Shown here piece after piece: positions 9,815 to 21,224 of a stretch of 64,000 nt of DNA. The position numbers and the translations under genes were made by a program. The first letter of the stretch is position 1, and each line of letters opens with the position of its first letter. The notes under the pieces were generated by a model that was given only the letters and a program-made list of their open reading frames with translations, did not search any database and was not told where the DNA came from. This DNA comes from Achatina immaculata (taxonomy: Eukaryota; Mollusca; Gastropoda; Stylommatophora; Achatinidae), in contig CM019719.1 of the NCBI GenBank assembly GCA_009760885.1, positions 29,356,584-29,420,583 on the forward strand, read 5' to 3'.

Positions 9815-10905
9815 CTTCCTCCTCCATCCTTTTCGGCTTTCCGAACCATTAAGGCTCATTGCTGGAAATAAAGTTCGCCTCCATTCCTCATCTTCTCTCT
9901 TCGTTTGGTGACACCAGTTTCTTTTATATCCTATTCTATGTTGTCTTTCCATCTCGATCTTGTTCTACCCTTTGGTGTTATTTCCTTCGTCTCTTAGTGC
10001 ATACATAATTTTCGTTTCTTTCTACATGTCCGAACCAGCGTGGTCTGTTCATTTATAATTCCTTGGGATTTAAATAAGCTGTTCATTCACTATGGAGTTT
10101 TTCTTCTCTCCATATTTGTTGTATTAGTGCACATATCTGCTCATGTATATTTAGATCTCCTTCCTCAATCAGTCATGCAGCAATTCTATCTGAACCCGTT
10201 GCTTTGTTGTTTCGTAGAAACATGATACTGTAGATGACTTCTTCTAGGTCTAGTTCCCCTATTTCAGGTTCACAAGTCTGTATTTCTTCGCATGGTGATG
10301 TGTTTATAGGAACTTCATAGTGTAGTAGTTTTTCAAACTATTCGTTCTATCTGAAACAGATTTCCTCTTCATTATTTATCACGTTTCCATTACTATAGTT
10401 CTGTAGAGGCTGTTTATATCCTCGCTTTCACAGTTCTTTATAGGATTCTCTGCTTTTCTTATTTTGATGGCATGTCTGCATCTCGTTTACCATGTCTTTC
10501 ATATATTGTCGTTTCTGAGGACAAATAACTTTCTGAGTTTCTTTACACTGTGTGTGGTACTTCTCCTCGCTTGTTGTGCTTGTTCATGTCTTTCAATCAT
10601 GTCTGTCTTGCTGTTCTTTTCTTTATGACTGCCTATCTGCAGACTTCACCGAACCAGTTCTTTTTTTTTAAGTTATGGTCCTGACTCCCATGCATTCTTC
10701 CGCTGTGTTCTTTATAATGGTTTTTATATTTTCCCATTTGTCATCAATGCTTTTATTTTCTTCATTCCCTCATGTGTTTATCTTATGGCTTAGCTCTTTT
10801 CTTAATTTTTCTTTAATTTCTTCTCTTTTCAAATCATCTCTATTTATTACTGAGTTTTTATTTAATTTACTATAAAAATTTTCTTCAGTCAAATAACATC
10901 TACAA
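9815..10905 (-). mobile_element. RTE-type LINE remnant, family 2, heavily decayed
   Basis: The 3' part (9830-10090) parallels the 5.4 and 32.7 kb copies at the DNA level (GGCTTTCCGAACCATTAAGGC, TTGTCTTTCCATCTC). Upstream sequence to about 10.9 kb looks like decayed RT text on the minus strand. No frame longer than about 75 codons survives. Confidence 0.6.
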
Positions 10906-11249
10906 TTAACATAAATATGCCTTTCCACACAAACATCACTTGTACCTCATTAGCACAAATGTAATAATGGCTGCAAGATTCTGGATCCGGGTAAAAGTCG
11001 TCCTCTTTATTGTAACAGTTGAAGTCATGCGTCTCTAATATGGCTGGGGTTGCTGCAAGGGATATTGGGATTGGGAAAAAAAAAGAAGAAAATATGACAT
11101 GCTATGAACTGACGAAAACTATGAGATGGTCCCTCACAAATACATGAATACAGTATCCCATGTTTTTTATAGGAATAAAAATGTCTTCTATTGAGGTCAA
11201 AGTATGTAATGATGAGAATAAATTACGTTAACTGTTGACTGCCATAAAT
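10906..11249. other. No gene seen
   Basis: AT-rich unique-looking sequence without supportable features. Confidence 0.5.
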
Positions 11250-11979
11250 CTGTGAGAGTGTGCTCCAACCCCAGTATATCGCTCGTGTAGATATATGAGA
11301 GTGTGCTCCAACCCCAGTATATCGCTCATGTAGATAAATGAGAGCGTGGTCCAGCCCCAGTGTATCGCTCATGTAGATATATGAGAGTGTGCTCCAGCCC
11401 CAGTGTATCGCTCATGTAGATATATGAGAGTGTGCTCCATCCCCAGTGTATCGCTCATGTAGATATATGAGAGTGTGCTCCAACCCCAGTATATCGCTCA
11501 TGTAGATAAATGAAAGCGTGCTCCAGCCCCAGTGTATCGCTCATGTAGATATATGAGAGTGTTCTCTAGCCCCAGTGTATCGCTCATGTAGATATATGAG
11601 AGTGTTCTCTAGCCCCAGTGTATCGCACATGTAGATATATGAGAGTGTTCTCTAGCCCCAGTGTATCGCTCATGTAGATATATGAGAGTGTTCTCTAGCC
11701 CCAGTGTATCGCTCATGTAGATATATGAGAGTGTGCTCTAGCCCCAGTGTATCGCTCATGTAGATATATGAGAGTGTGCTCCAGCCCCAGTGTATCGCTC
11801 ATGTAGATCTATGAGTGTGTGCTCCAGCCCCAGTGTATCGCTCATGTAGATATATGAGAGTGTGCTCCAGCCCCAGTGTATCGCTCATGTAGATATATGA
11901 GAGTGTGCTCCATCCCCAGTGTATCGCTCATGTAGATCTATGAGTGTGTGCTCCAGCCCCAGTGTATCGCTCATGAGCC
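11250..11979. repeat. 43-bp minisatellite, 17 copies
   Basis: Unit contains TATGAGAGTGTGCTCCAGCC and CCAGTGTATCGCTCATGTAG. Period is 43 bp throughout, measured from 11281 to 11970. Variants (CTCTAG for CTCCAG, GCACATG for GCTCATG) are shared by neighbouring copies, as expected for stepwise local duplication. Confidence 0.95.
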
Positions 11980-12849
11980 CCGGAGGGTTCTGTCTGTTTT
12001 AAATATGGGCCCGGAATGCTCCGGGGGTGCGGTGGGGTAGTGAATGAAAATAGATAAACAGATAAGTGACTGGTAACGGGTGAAGGGGGAGAGGGGAGGG
12101 TTTGTAGCGATGAAGAAAATTTCTTTCCGCGGCCCTAAAGCTTTCTTCATTTACAGAGGCGATGTGTGTGGTGAGGAGTTCATAAGAAAACCAATATCGT
12201 CATATAAGAAGAGAAAGTGAATATCGGCTTTGCACCAGACATTTCCCCTTCCCCCCCCCCCCTCCTCCTCGGTTGTGAGAAAAGTTATATATATATATAT
12301 ATAATGTATTTTAATAAATAATAAACTAAACATTTTTGTAACACTCAGATCTACCGAAAAATATTCTCTGCTCAAAGGAGTATAGTCAACTATTACTGCA
12401 ATGCAGGAGAATTAATTCAAAGATTTCGTCCAAGGCAAATAGATTTGCGTAAAGAAGCATGAAAGAGATAGTTTGAAGGCAACGCTGCATTAGAACATAA
12501 AGGCTGCTTGAAAATACGTGTCTCATACTTGAAAACTGCTTCTTATTCTTTACACTCGTAGCCGATTCTCACAGGGATTATCAGATACAACAAATACTGA
12601 CACGGGGACTAAGTGCGATTTTATTTGAAAGCTCTTTGGAATACAACTTCCTCGTTTTTGTATGTATGTCATTTTAACATACAACACTTGAATGCTCCCT
12701 CTATGAAGAAGCAACCCGCCATTCTTGTATGTAACTCTGATATGCTTACATTTCTCCACAAAGCTTGCTTACCCTACCTGTTCTTTTTTTCCTAAAATAT
12801 CCTGGTGATGTCAGCCTTTTTTAAATAACCATAATTCGCGAAGTGCTTT
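11980..12849. other. No gene; short homopolymer and (TA)n tracts
   Basis: Contains a C-rich run at 12246-12262 and a (TA)n tract at 12286-12303. Short open frames overlap on both strands without splice context or motifs. Confidence 0.5.
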
Positions 12850-13044
12850 AAACATCATCATCTTCTTCCCCGTGAAGTTTGCCTGCAAAGGTCCTCCAGT
12901 TTTCTCGGTTTCTTGTCTTCACGTTTCACCAGCCCAAGCTGAATCCCGACCGTCTCTTTATGTTGTCCTCCAGTCTCATTCTTTGTCGATCATTTACTCT
13001 TTTCCCTTCGACGTTTCCTTCAAGTGCGCATTTCAATATTGTAT
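12850..13044 (-). mobile_element. Host RTE element, 3' segment, left of nested insertion
   Basis: Minus-strand reading gives GKRVNDRQRMRLEDNIKRRS then RNRENWRTFAGK, an RTE C-terminal pattern ending in a (GAT)n tail near 12850. The rest of the same element continues beyond the nested RTE at 14782-15090. Confidence 0.65.
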
Positions 13045-13059
13045 TATGCCTCTTGATGT
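13045..13059. repeat. Target-site duplication, left copy
   Basis: TATGCCTCTTGATGT, identical to 14767-14781. It borders the 3' end of the nested RTE. Confidence 0.9.
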
Positions 13060-13067
13060 CATCATCA

Positions 13068-13421
13068 TCATGTGCCGTGCCGACTGGCGTTGGCTATTTT
13101 GCTTCTCCAGAGTACGCGATCCTTCATGCAGGCCATCAGCTCAGTTGGTGATCTCCTCTCACACCATCCCGTCAGACTGTCCAGTATCATTTCTCTTGGT
13201 CTTCCTCTTGATCTTCTTCCTTCTATTTTTCCTGTTGTTATAATATTTTCAATGCCCCCTCTTCTCATTGCATGTCCTATGAAAGTACATTGTCTCTCTC
13301 TTATCTTTTTGACAAAGTTTTTTGTCTCTCCAGCTCTTCTCCTACATTCTTCATTAGTTATTTTTGCTGTCCAGGGGATTCGCAACATTCTTCTAATAAA
13401 CCACATTTCTGCTGCTTCCAA
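13068..13421 (-). pseudogene. RTE ORF2 C-terminal domain, frameshifted
   Basis: 117 codons with MWFIRRMLRIPWTAKITNEE, RERQCTFIGHAMRRGG and GRRSRGRPREMILDSLTGW. This is the C-terminal region of the same RTE copy, out of frame with the RT. It ends ...SRHGT with the stop formed by the TGA of the (ATGATG)n tail. The same peptide occurs at 39854-39573. Confidence 0.9.
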
Positions 13422-13441
13422 TGATTTTTGTGCAGACTTGC

Positions 13442-14749
13442 CTATTGTCCATGATTCACTTCCATAGGTTCAATATAGCATTTTAGGACTCGTTTTCTAA
13501 CATTCATTGATAAGAATGTGTTGGTCAATATGTTTCTCATTCTCTGAAATGCAGTCTTTGCTTGGCCTATCCTGTTCCTAATTTCTGTTCTGCATTTCCC
13601 ATCTGAAGTTATTACTGCTCCAAGATATTTGAATTTCTGCACCTGCTTTAGAACAGTTCCGTTTAATTTAATACTGCATGCTGGTGGATTCTGTTTCTTA
13701 GATATAACCATAGTCTCTGTCTTTTTGATTTTCAAAGTAAGGCCTTTCTGTTCACTTTCTTTGGCGACTCTATCCAAGAGATTTTGCAGGTCTTGTTGGT
13801 TCTCCGCTATCAGTACTGTGTCGTCAGCATACCGAAGGTTGTTAATATTGTATCCTCCAATTTTTATGCCTGGTTCTGTGATGATTGTTCTTAGAATATT
13901 CTCGCTATACAGAGAAAAAAGGTCTGGAGATAGTACACATCCTTGTCGCACCCCTTGTTTTATAGGTTGATATTTTCCAATTCTATTTTCAACTCGAATT
14001 GCTGCTTCTTGCTGCCAGTATAGATGTTTTACAATCCTCAGGTCTTTGCCGTCTATATTGATGTCTTCAAGCATTTTAATAATTTCATTATGTTTCACCT
14101 TGTCAAATGCCTTGGTGTAATCAATGAAGCATAAGTAGAGATCTTTCTGTACTTCTAAAGCTCTTTCTGTTAGTGTTCGTAAAGCATAAATGGCATTGTG
14201 TGTTCCCTTTCCTTCAACAAATCCAAACTGTTCATCTGCTATTTCCATTTTTATCTTTTTCCTTGTTCTTCTCATAATGATTCTCAGAAGTAGCTTCGTT
14301 ATGTGACATGAGAGGCTGATAGTCCGGTGGTCGTCACATTCCTTTGCACCTGGTTTCTTTGGTAGTGCTATAAACGTGGATTTAATCAGGTCACTGGGAA
14401 TATAACCACTGTTGTAAATGTCATTCAGTAACTTGGTTATTAATTTTATTCCTGTCTCCTCTAGTGCCTCTATTTCTTCTATTGTTATATTATCAGGCCC
14501 AGTCGCTTTTCCTTTCTTCATGTGTTTGATGGCATCTATGATTTCATCTTCAAGTATTGGTGGTCCCTCACAGTTTTCAGTATCTGGTGTTAATTCTGGT
14601 CTTTCTCCTCCATATAGCTCACCGATATACTCTGTCCATCTGTCCACAATGTCTTCTTTTCCCATTAACATTTTACCTTCTTTCGATTTCAGGCATCCTG
14701 TGGTATATTTTGTTTTCCTGCCTGTGAGTTCATTAATTCGTTTGTGCAT
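13442..14749 (-). pseudogene. RTE reverse transcriptase (ORF2) fragment
   Basis: 435-codon open frame. Motifs in order are [49 protein letters not shown] (catalytic Asp), [30 protein letters not shown] (catalytic YADD) and [13 protein letters not shown]. These are the fingers and palm of a non-LTR RT of the RTE group. It would make cDNA at a nicked target. The endonuclease domain is missing (5' truncation). A roughly 10-nt deletion near 13480 throws the frame into MEVNHGQ and a stop. The missing C-terminus is found at 13421-13068. It is dead as a gene, although most RT codons are intact. Confidence 0.92.
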
Positions 14750-14766
14750 GTTTTTGCTGTCTTTAA

Positions 14767-14781
14767 TATGCCTCTTGATGT
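14767..14781. repeat. Target-site duplication, right copy
   Basis: TATGCCTCTTGATGT, the partner of 13045-13059. It marks the truncated 5' end of the RTE. Confidence 0.9.
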
Positions 14782-15090
14782 GTCATAAATATTTCAACCG
14801 TCGGGTTCTTATTTCTTCCCTTTTAATTTCATTCGATTTAATACTTACTTTTCTGTCCACGAAATTTGCATTATTCTTCCATATTTTTACTTTTTGTCCA
14901 TGAAATTTGCATTATTCTTCTATATATTTACTTTTTGTCCATGAAATTTGCATTATTCTTCCATATATTTATTTTTTGTCCACGAAATTTGCCATATTTT
15001 CCCATATACTCGTCAACTCAAGAACCTTAATCGTCTCTTCAACTTATTCATCCATGCTTCTGCACCATACAGCAAGATGGAGTATATATC
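14782..15090 (-). mobile_element. Host RTE element, right of nested insertion, with internal minisatellite
   Basis: The minus strand reads LLYGAEAWMNKLKRRLR near 15085-15030, the usual RTE block after the RT. Then the codons for an RRM.QISWT.K-like motif are repeated four times as a 41-bp unit (14840-15005). The host ORF is destroyed. Confidence 0.65.
14840..15005. repeat. 41-bp minisatellite derived from RTE codons, four copies
   Basis: The unit contains TTTTTGTCCATGAAATTTGC and ATTATTCTTCCATAT. In the minus frame it can be read GRIMQISWT, the RTE C-terminal motif, so the array arose by tandem duplication of element coding sequence. Confidence 0.75.
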
Positions 15091-16014
15091 GCATTTGCTG
15101 ACTCTGAGCTGCAGTTGCTATAATGTATGTTCAGAGTTAACAACTTTTTTTTTTCATCCTATTGGAAACACATTTGGCCATTCCTACCTGAGAACATGAT
15201 GCAGATACGGGTGTGTATTTAAAGCAAAATGAAAACCCTGGCGGTCACAGTTTTTTTTTTTTATTGCCCGCATGGGCTCGCTAGATAACTTTACCACGTT
15301 TGTGGTGAGGGTTTGTAGATTAAATTCTACTTAACCTGGGTAGAAAGACCACCTTTTTATTTATTTATTTCATGGTAACCTTCCGTGCCAGGTAAGTATA
15401 GAATTTGATTGTTCCCATTGAACTGTCATGTATTTTAGGCGGTCACAGTTACTTAATGCTGCTCACCTGAAACTGGCTGATGTGTGCCGGTTATACCCGG
15501 GCCCGGGGTGATTACCTGAGAAATGTTGCTTGGTCTGTGGATAAAAGAGTGAAAAGGTAATATCAATTTACCACCTGGAGCTGAAATCAATAACTTCCGG
15601 GTTGTTGGCTTTACCCCGGGGCTGAATGAAGTCCTTCTTTCAGTGGCTCCACTGTAGTTTCGCCCCCTGCCCTGTTTCTCTTTGAAACAGCATTTATAGT
15701 TGAAATTATTTTCTGTTGCGAGGATTCACATTCGTCTGAACTTGTAAGAAAGTCGAACAGATAAAGGGGAAAGGACGTGGTGTTTCCAGAAGGTTGCACA
15801 ACCAGGAGAGGATCGCCTGGGTTTGGGGTGTAAGACGTGGACCTCTTATGTTGTCTCCTTTTCACGGGACCGATTTTTTGTGATTTATATTCCCTTACAT
15901 TTAGGGAAAATCGGGCTGAAAGCGATGCGACCATAAGTAATCAAGTAACATACATCAACACACATTCTTCACTCGAGACATCATACACTGCACACATCAG
16001 AAACACTGTCAGTC
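15091..16014. other. No gene recognised
   Basis: Contains T runs, a GC-rich patch near 15495 (CCCGGGCCCGGGG) and a 107-codon minus-strand open frame (15934-15611) with no recognisable motif or splice context. Confidence 0.5.
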
Positions 16015-16915
16015 CTCAGTCCTTTTTTTAGATCAAGAGAAAGCTTTTGACAGAGTGTCACACCAGTAATGCTCCATTGCAACGTAGCGAATTACTTGAA
16101 AGAATGGATCCACATTCTCTATTCCAAGCCTGAGAGCAAAGTCTTAGTAAACCACACGCTTACAGAGACTTTCAGGCTAACTAGATCTGTGAGTCAGGAC
16201 TGTCCCCTTGTACTGTACGTACTCACTCTAGAACCACTTCTAGAGAAGATCAGACAGGGCTGAATAATCCAAGGAACATTCATACCCGGTAGGGGAAAGA
16301 GGAAGTTGCTTGCGTTCACAGAGGACACTATCTTCTTCCCACCAACAGACAGACCTTAGACTCACATCTTAGACTCTTTCACAGAGTTTGGTAAAGGTAG
16401 CGGAGCCAAACTCAACATGCAGAAATCAGTGATTATGGACATAGGCAAATGGCGAGACAAAAGGGGTTTGCCTTTTCGCCTCCTGCACACAAACACCACC
16501 AAACTGTGCGGCATCACATTCCCATCACACCCAAACAAAACACACAAACCCACATGGGACAGCCTCATAACAAAAATCACATAACATGTCATAAAGATAC
16601 ACATACAAAACAGCATAATTGTTTAGTAGAAGCACCATAGTAAACACATAAATCATTCCAAAAATGTTGTACACATCTACAGTACCACATCCTCCACAAC
16701 AGACAATCCTGGAAATCAACAAACAAATCAGACACTTCATCTTCACAAACACCACACACAGCATACAACATAAGACTCTCATACAGGACAAACTACACGG
16801 AGGGATTTTCCTTACAGGACATACAGACAAAAATACAAGCACTCAGAATCAGCCACGTAGGTCGCATCATCAAACACCCAAACCAGCACCCGCTAGCTCA
16901 CTACTACATGGGACC
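16015..16915 (+). mobile_element. L1/Tx1-like LINE remnant
   Basis: Plus-strand frames, broken by stops and shifts, give LDQEKAFDRVSH, NHTLTETFRLTRSV, LYVLTLEPLLEKIRQ and a degraded FADDT-type block (16310-16340). Downstream come KQIRHFIFTNTTHSIQHKT and ISHVGRIIKHPN pieces. The QGCPL-type block is altered to QDCPL. The arrangement fits the L1/Tx1 group better than RTE. Non-functional. Confidence 0.7.
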
Positions 16916-17870
16916 TTTATATATATATATAAGACATGTGAAATATAAGTATACAGATTACAAAAAAAAACCTAAGAATGCAAGATGAAAATATTACATT
17001 CACAAATATAGGATAATGAACTACATAAGAGGTAATTGATCTAACAAGATAGCGCGCACACACACATGTACATACACACACACACACACAAATAGAGGAA
17101 ATACGAGAGAGAGTGAAAGAGAGAGGAAGTATGGGAGAGAGTGAGAGTGAGAAGAAGTACGAGAGAGAGTGAAGGAGAGAGGAAGTATGAGAGAGAGAGT
17201 GAGAGTGAGAAGAAGTACGAGAGAGAGTGAAAGGGAGAGGAAGTATGGGAGAGAGTGAGGGTGAGAAGAAGTACGAGAGAGAGTGAAAGAGAGAGGAAGT
17301 ATGGGAGAGAGTGAGAGTGAGAAGAAGTACGGGAGAGAGTGAGAGTGAGAAGAAGTACGGGAGAGAGTGAGAGTGAGAAGAAGTATGAGAGAGAGTGAAA
17401 GAGAGAGGAAGTATGGGAGAGAGTGAGAGTGAGAAGAAGTACGGGAGAGAGTGAGAGTGAGAAGAAGTACGGAAGAGAGTGAGAGTGAGAAGAAGTACGG
17501 GAGAGAGTGAGAGTGAGGGAGTACGGGAGAGAGTGAGAGTGAGGGAGTACGGGAGAGAGTGAGAAGAAGTACGGGAGAGAGTGAGAGTGAGGGAGTACGG
17601 GAGAGAGTGAGAGGTACGGGAGAAAGCGAGAGAGAGAGCGGGGGGGGGGAGTACGGGGGGAGTGAGAGGTACGGGAGAAAGCGAGAGAGAGAGAGGGGGG
17701 AAGTACGGGTGGGAGTGAGAGGTACGGGAGAAAGCGAGAGAGAGGGGGGAAGTACGGGAGAGCGTGAGAGAGAGAGGGAGTAAGGAAGAGAGTGAGAGAG
17801 AGAGGGAGTACGGGAGAGAGGAAGTACGGAAGAGAGTGAGTGAGAGAGAGAGAGAGAGACTGCTGCATGA
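16916..17870. repeat. Large GA-rich imperfect tandem array
   Basis: Begins with (TA)n and (CA)n tracts and then, from about 17100, purine-rich units of the type GAGAGTGAGAGTGAGAAGAAG..TACGGGAGAGA. All three minus-strand frames stay open for 275-325 codons, giving Ser-Leu-Pro-rich strings. This follows from the lack of T-rich stops in the repeat and is not evidence for a protein. Confidence 0.9.
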
Positions 17871-17899
17871 GTCTCCACTAGAGAGACAGAACATATAAA

Positions 17900-18644
17900 A
17901 AATACCTAACTTTTATTACACAAATCCTCGTTTTGGAAGAACAAATAAAGAATTTGATAGAAAAAAGAAACACACACGCACGCACAAAAGTGCCATATGA
18001 TGACAGCGACAAACATCACTCTTATGAGTTTTTCAAAGTCGCACACAGAGGGTCTTGACAGATCACTCACTGAGTCTTAGACACTTAAAAACAAAACAAA
18101 ACAAAACAAAAACTTTAAAACTTCCTTGTCATAACTGTGAAGGTGGATGAATTCTTCACCCAGAAATGCTTGGCTGTTTGAAAATCCTCTTTTTATTTCT
18201 TCCGAACTTTAGGAAACAGGTTTTATATTCCCAACAGGATGTTCCTGATAAAAGCATGGTTTTTTTAATGTGAAAAAAAAAGAGTTAAAGGGTTATCACT
18301 ACTTCATTCGGGACTAGTCTGTAGATATTTCTTCATCTTTCATTGAGGGAGGATTTCAGCACGGTCCACTAACTCCGCAGCACCTGGAGAAGCTTGAGAA
18401 ACAGGGCAGGCGACAGCAGCAGAGAAAAAGCCCACGACCATCAATCCAATAAGACCAATGGACGTTGACTCTTTTTGGTTTCCAATGTTACCGTCGCTTC
18501 TTGTTTATGCTTCTATCGAGGACATACCGGCGGTTTGGTGCTGTGTTGATCCAGAGGCTGAGATAAGTCCTTTTTCCTTTTTTTTATTAATTTTTCCATT
18601 TTTATTGTTCTGTTACCATTAAATTAATGTGAATATGTACTTTG

Positions 18645-18687
<43 letters not shown>

Positions 18688-18869
18688 TCTTCGTCCTGTT
18701 TGTTTTTGTTTAACAAAAGCTCGCGCCAAAATGTCCCAAGCGTGTTATCGTTAGATAATAAAGCTGGTCCTACTTTTTTCCTAGTTTATACATTTTAGTA
18801 TCACAGCTTTACTTGTATACCTATACACTAATTATTGTGTGTTATTGATTCTTTAGCACGGGTAGTAGT
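17900..18869. other. No gene; contains a (CT)n tract
   Basis: A (CT)n run at about 18650-18684. I see no supportable gene or known repeat otherwise. Confidence 0.5.
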
Positions 18870-19165
18870 ACTTCCAATGGAGGATGACGACTGGGGGGGG
18901 GGGGGGGTGGAGGGTGGGAAGTCTCTGTCCAATTTGGCACTCAGCAACACATAACTGACATGCTGGCATCAGAGTTCGCGAACCACAGCCAACAGAGAGC
19001 CTGTCCCAACTCTCCGTTGATAAGCACCGTAGCAGGCCTAACCTGGTTAACGAGGCAGAGATTGCTAGTCCCAGGTCAGTGGAGTCTGGTAAAGGTGTAT
19101 TGCACCCCCCCCCCCATCTTTTCCAGTGTTTTACCTCCATTCAGAGACTGAGAAAAAATATAGCT
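18870..19165 (+). repeat. Interspersed repeat R1, copy 1
   Basis: Shares with 25.75, 39.06, 44.01 and (reverse) 57.2 kb the blocks TGACATGCTGGCATCAGAGTT, CCTGTCCCAACTCTCCGT, GCAGGCCTAACCTGGTTAAC, TGGAGTCTGGTAAAG and CAGAGACTGA. About 300 bp, non-coding, class unknown. The poly-C and poly-G runs inside are local expansions. Confidence 0.7.
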
Positions 19166-19179
19166 GCGGTTGGGGGAAG

Positions 19180-19462
19180 GGTGGGGGAGAGAGAGAGAGA
19201 GAGAGATGGGGGGAGAGAGAGTGAGAGAGAAAGAGAGACAGAAAGAGAGAGAGACAGAAAGAGAGAGAGAGACAGAAAGAGAGAGAGAAAGAGAGAGAGA
19301 GATGGGGGGAGAGAGAGTGAGAGAGAAAGAGAGACAGAAAGAGAGAGAGAAAGAGAGAAAGAGTGAGAGAGAGAGAGAAAGAGAAAGAGAGAGAGAGTGA
19401 GAGAAAGAGAGAGAGAAAGAGAGAGAGAAAGAGTGAGAGAAAGAGAGAGAGAGAAGCAGAAT
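19180..19462. repeat. (GA)n-rich array
   Basis: GAGAGA, GACAGAAA and GTGAGAGAAA units adjoining R1. The long open frames on both strands here are an artefact of the composition. Confidence 0.9.
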
Positions 19463-19904
19463 GGGATACTTCAATGTTGATGAATTAATGGCCGGTTACC
19501 TCTGGCAGTCATCGCGGTGTGAGCAACCAGAGTTTTTAATTTTAGTCCCAGCAAAACCCTTGACCTGCCGCAATTCGCACCCATGCCAGCGAATGGAAAC
19601 AGCTATACTTTCTTCCACGGCATGTGTTCACGTGATCATTTGTTTAAAATATCCACAAGAAAGGGATACTGGGTTTAAATCCTCAATTGCAAAGGGTTAA
19701 TATGTTAATCTCTTCAACTGAAATGCGTTTCTTAAAAATATTTTTGAACTGTGACAAAAGGTCACCAGTTTTATCTTTCGGGGCCCTCGTGTTCTAGACA
19801 GGATGTTCTTCAAACAGGCTGCAGGTAAGAACTTATTTTCTTTTTTCCTGTGTGGACATAGTCATAAGAACACGGAGAGATAAGTCAGAAGTTAGCTGCT
19901 GTTC
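19463..19904. other. No gene seen
   Basis: Mixed sequence with a 79-codon plus-strand open frame that shows no motif. Nothing supportable. Confidence 0.45.
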
Positions 19905-20010
19905 CTATAACTCGGTCAGTCATTTGCATGTCCCTTGCGGAACTTTCTCTGTTTAATCTTCTTTACTAGCCAACCTTCTTCAATAGTAAGTTCTTGTAGT
20001 AATTTAGTTC
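19905..20010 (-). mobile_element. RTE family 4, internally deleted 3' fragment
   Basis: GTCAGTCATTTGCATGTCCC and TTGCGGAACTTTC match the family 4 3' end, then the sequence jumps to the internal TTTAATCTTCTTTACTAGCC block. An internal deletion has joined the two. Confidence 0.75.
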
Positions 20011-20994
20011 CTATAACTACTCGACCGAATTCAGCCCACATCTAAACACTTCTACTGCTGTCTGTACCGAATCATATCTCCAAGTTTAGCTGTGTAGTAC
20101 ACACACACAAAAAAACACCCTTTCTTTCAAGTGTATTACTTGGTAGATAATGTAGAGTTGATGTGGAATAATACTGTCATAATGAACATAGCAAAGCCCG
20201 TGACGAATCTCATTTCCGCAGTCAAATTTGTACAGACAACGCAAGGCAACCAACTAACATTTCGTCGTCTGACTTGTCTGCGGGTTTATAGAATCACGTT
20301 GTTGCTTCGTGACCCGATAAGGCCTGCGTTCGCCATTTTCCCCACTAAATACTAAATTATTTAAACAGTTTTGCTTCAGTCATCCTGACCGTGTAAGCAA
20401 AGCAGAGTTATATTAGATATGTAAGATATATATGCATAAACGTGTCAAGTATCACATTGCAGCCAGCTAAACAGAAAATTACTTTACCACGCCACTAATG
20501 TACTTCCCCATTTTTTGTTATCACTTGGGACTGGTCCAAGTATCCGATCTTTTGCAATCAGCCTTTTTTTATGTGAACTTTTCTACATACAGATTTAATG
20601 CGTTATTTTGGGGTTTTCTGAGTTCAGAGCTTCACGACTGGTGACTTGTACTACTTGTGTTTAATACTGAATTATATATTTAAGGATTAGAATTCAATGT
20701 CTGAAATTTTCCCATGTGTTGAAACAGCCCGAGGAAGTCATTTAACACTTTCCAGTTCTATGAAGCGAGTAGATGAAAATAATGACCGTTCACTTTTTAG
20801 GACTAAAAATCCAAAACGTCATCATTTTCCAGTACTCACTCTGGTCCCACTAAACCTGTGCTGGATCGAGTTCGTTGGTTGGATGTTGCTGGATCGAGTT
20901 GGTTGGTTGGATGTTGACTGCAAACATTTTTTTAGAGTGTTCCTGCCATCCGCCACCTTGTGGACGAGTCTGGAGAGAGGGCAGTTTGCTTACA
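20011..20994. other. No gene seen
   Basis: AT-rich. Contains a 115-codon open frame (20697-21044) that runs into the downstream tandem repeat and has no recognisable motif. Confidence 0.45.
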
Positions 20995-21145
20995 GGATGT
21001 TCACAACTGAGGGATGTTCGCAAGTGAGAGATGTTCGCAAGTGAGAGATGTTCGCAAGTGAGAGATGTTCACAAGTGAGAGATGTTCGCAAGTGAGAGAT
21101 GTTCGCAAGTGAGAGATGTTCGCAACTGAGGGATATTCACAAGTG
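20995..21145. repeat. 17-bp tandem repeat, about eight copies
   Basis: Units ATGTTCGCAAGTGAGAG with point variants, period 17 bp. Confidence 0.9.
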
Positions 21146-21224
21146 ACAGATGTAACAAGCGGAGCCTGTGTGAGAAATTCTGTATGCCGGAAGAAACTCT
21201 TGCACCTCCTCTGCTTATTTTTTC

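Larger units (their letters stand above)
13060..14766 (-). mobile_element. RTE-type LINE, family 1, 5'-truncated, with 15-bp TSD
   Basis: A 1707-bp minus-strand insertion flanked by a perfect 15-bp duplication. It begins inside the RT gene (5' truncation) and ends with a short (ATG)n tail directly after the last codons. It encodes most of the RT plus the basic C-terminal domain. There is no RNase H, as usual for RTE. About 10 nt are missing near 13480 compared with the copy at 39.5 kb, which shifts the frame. Confidence 0.92.

Noticed and set aside
11250..11979. Possible CRISPR array
   Set aside because: Head-to-tail 43-bp repeats with no unique spacers in a eukaryotic context; the same applies to the other minisatellites.
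14418..14903. 161-codon plus-strand frame
   Set aside because: Antisense shadow of the RTE reverse transcriptase.
16917..17894. Three overlapping minus-strand open frames of 275-325 codons
   Set aside because: They come from the stop-poor GA-rich repeat in all three frames at once; Ser-Leu-Pro strings with no domain.
19076..19474. 132-codon Ser/Leu-rich and 95-codon Arg/Glu-rich frames
   Set aside because: GA-repeat artefacts on opposite strands.
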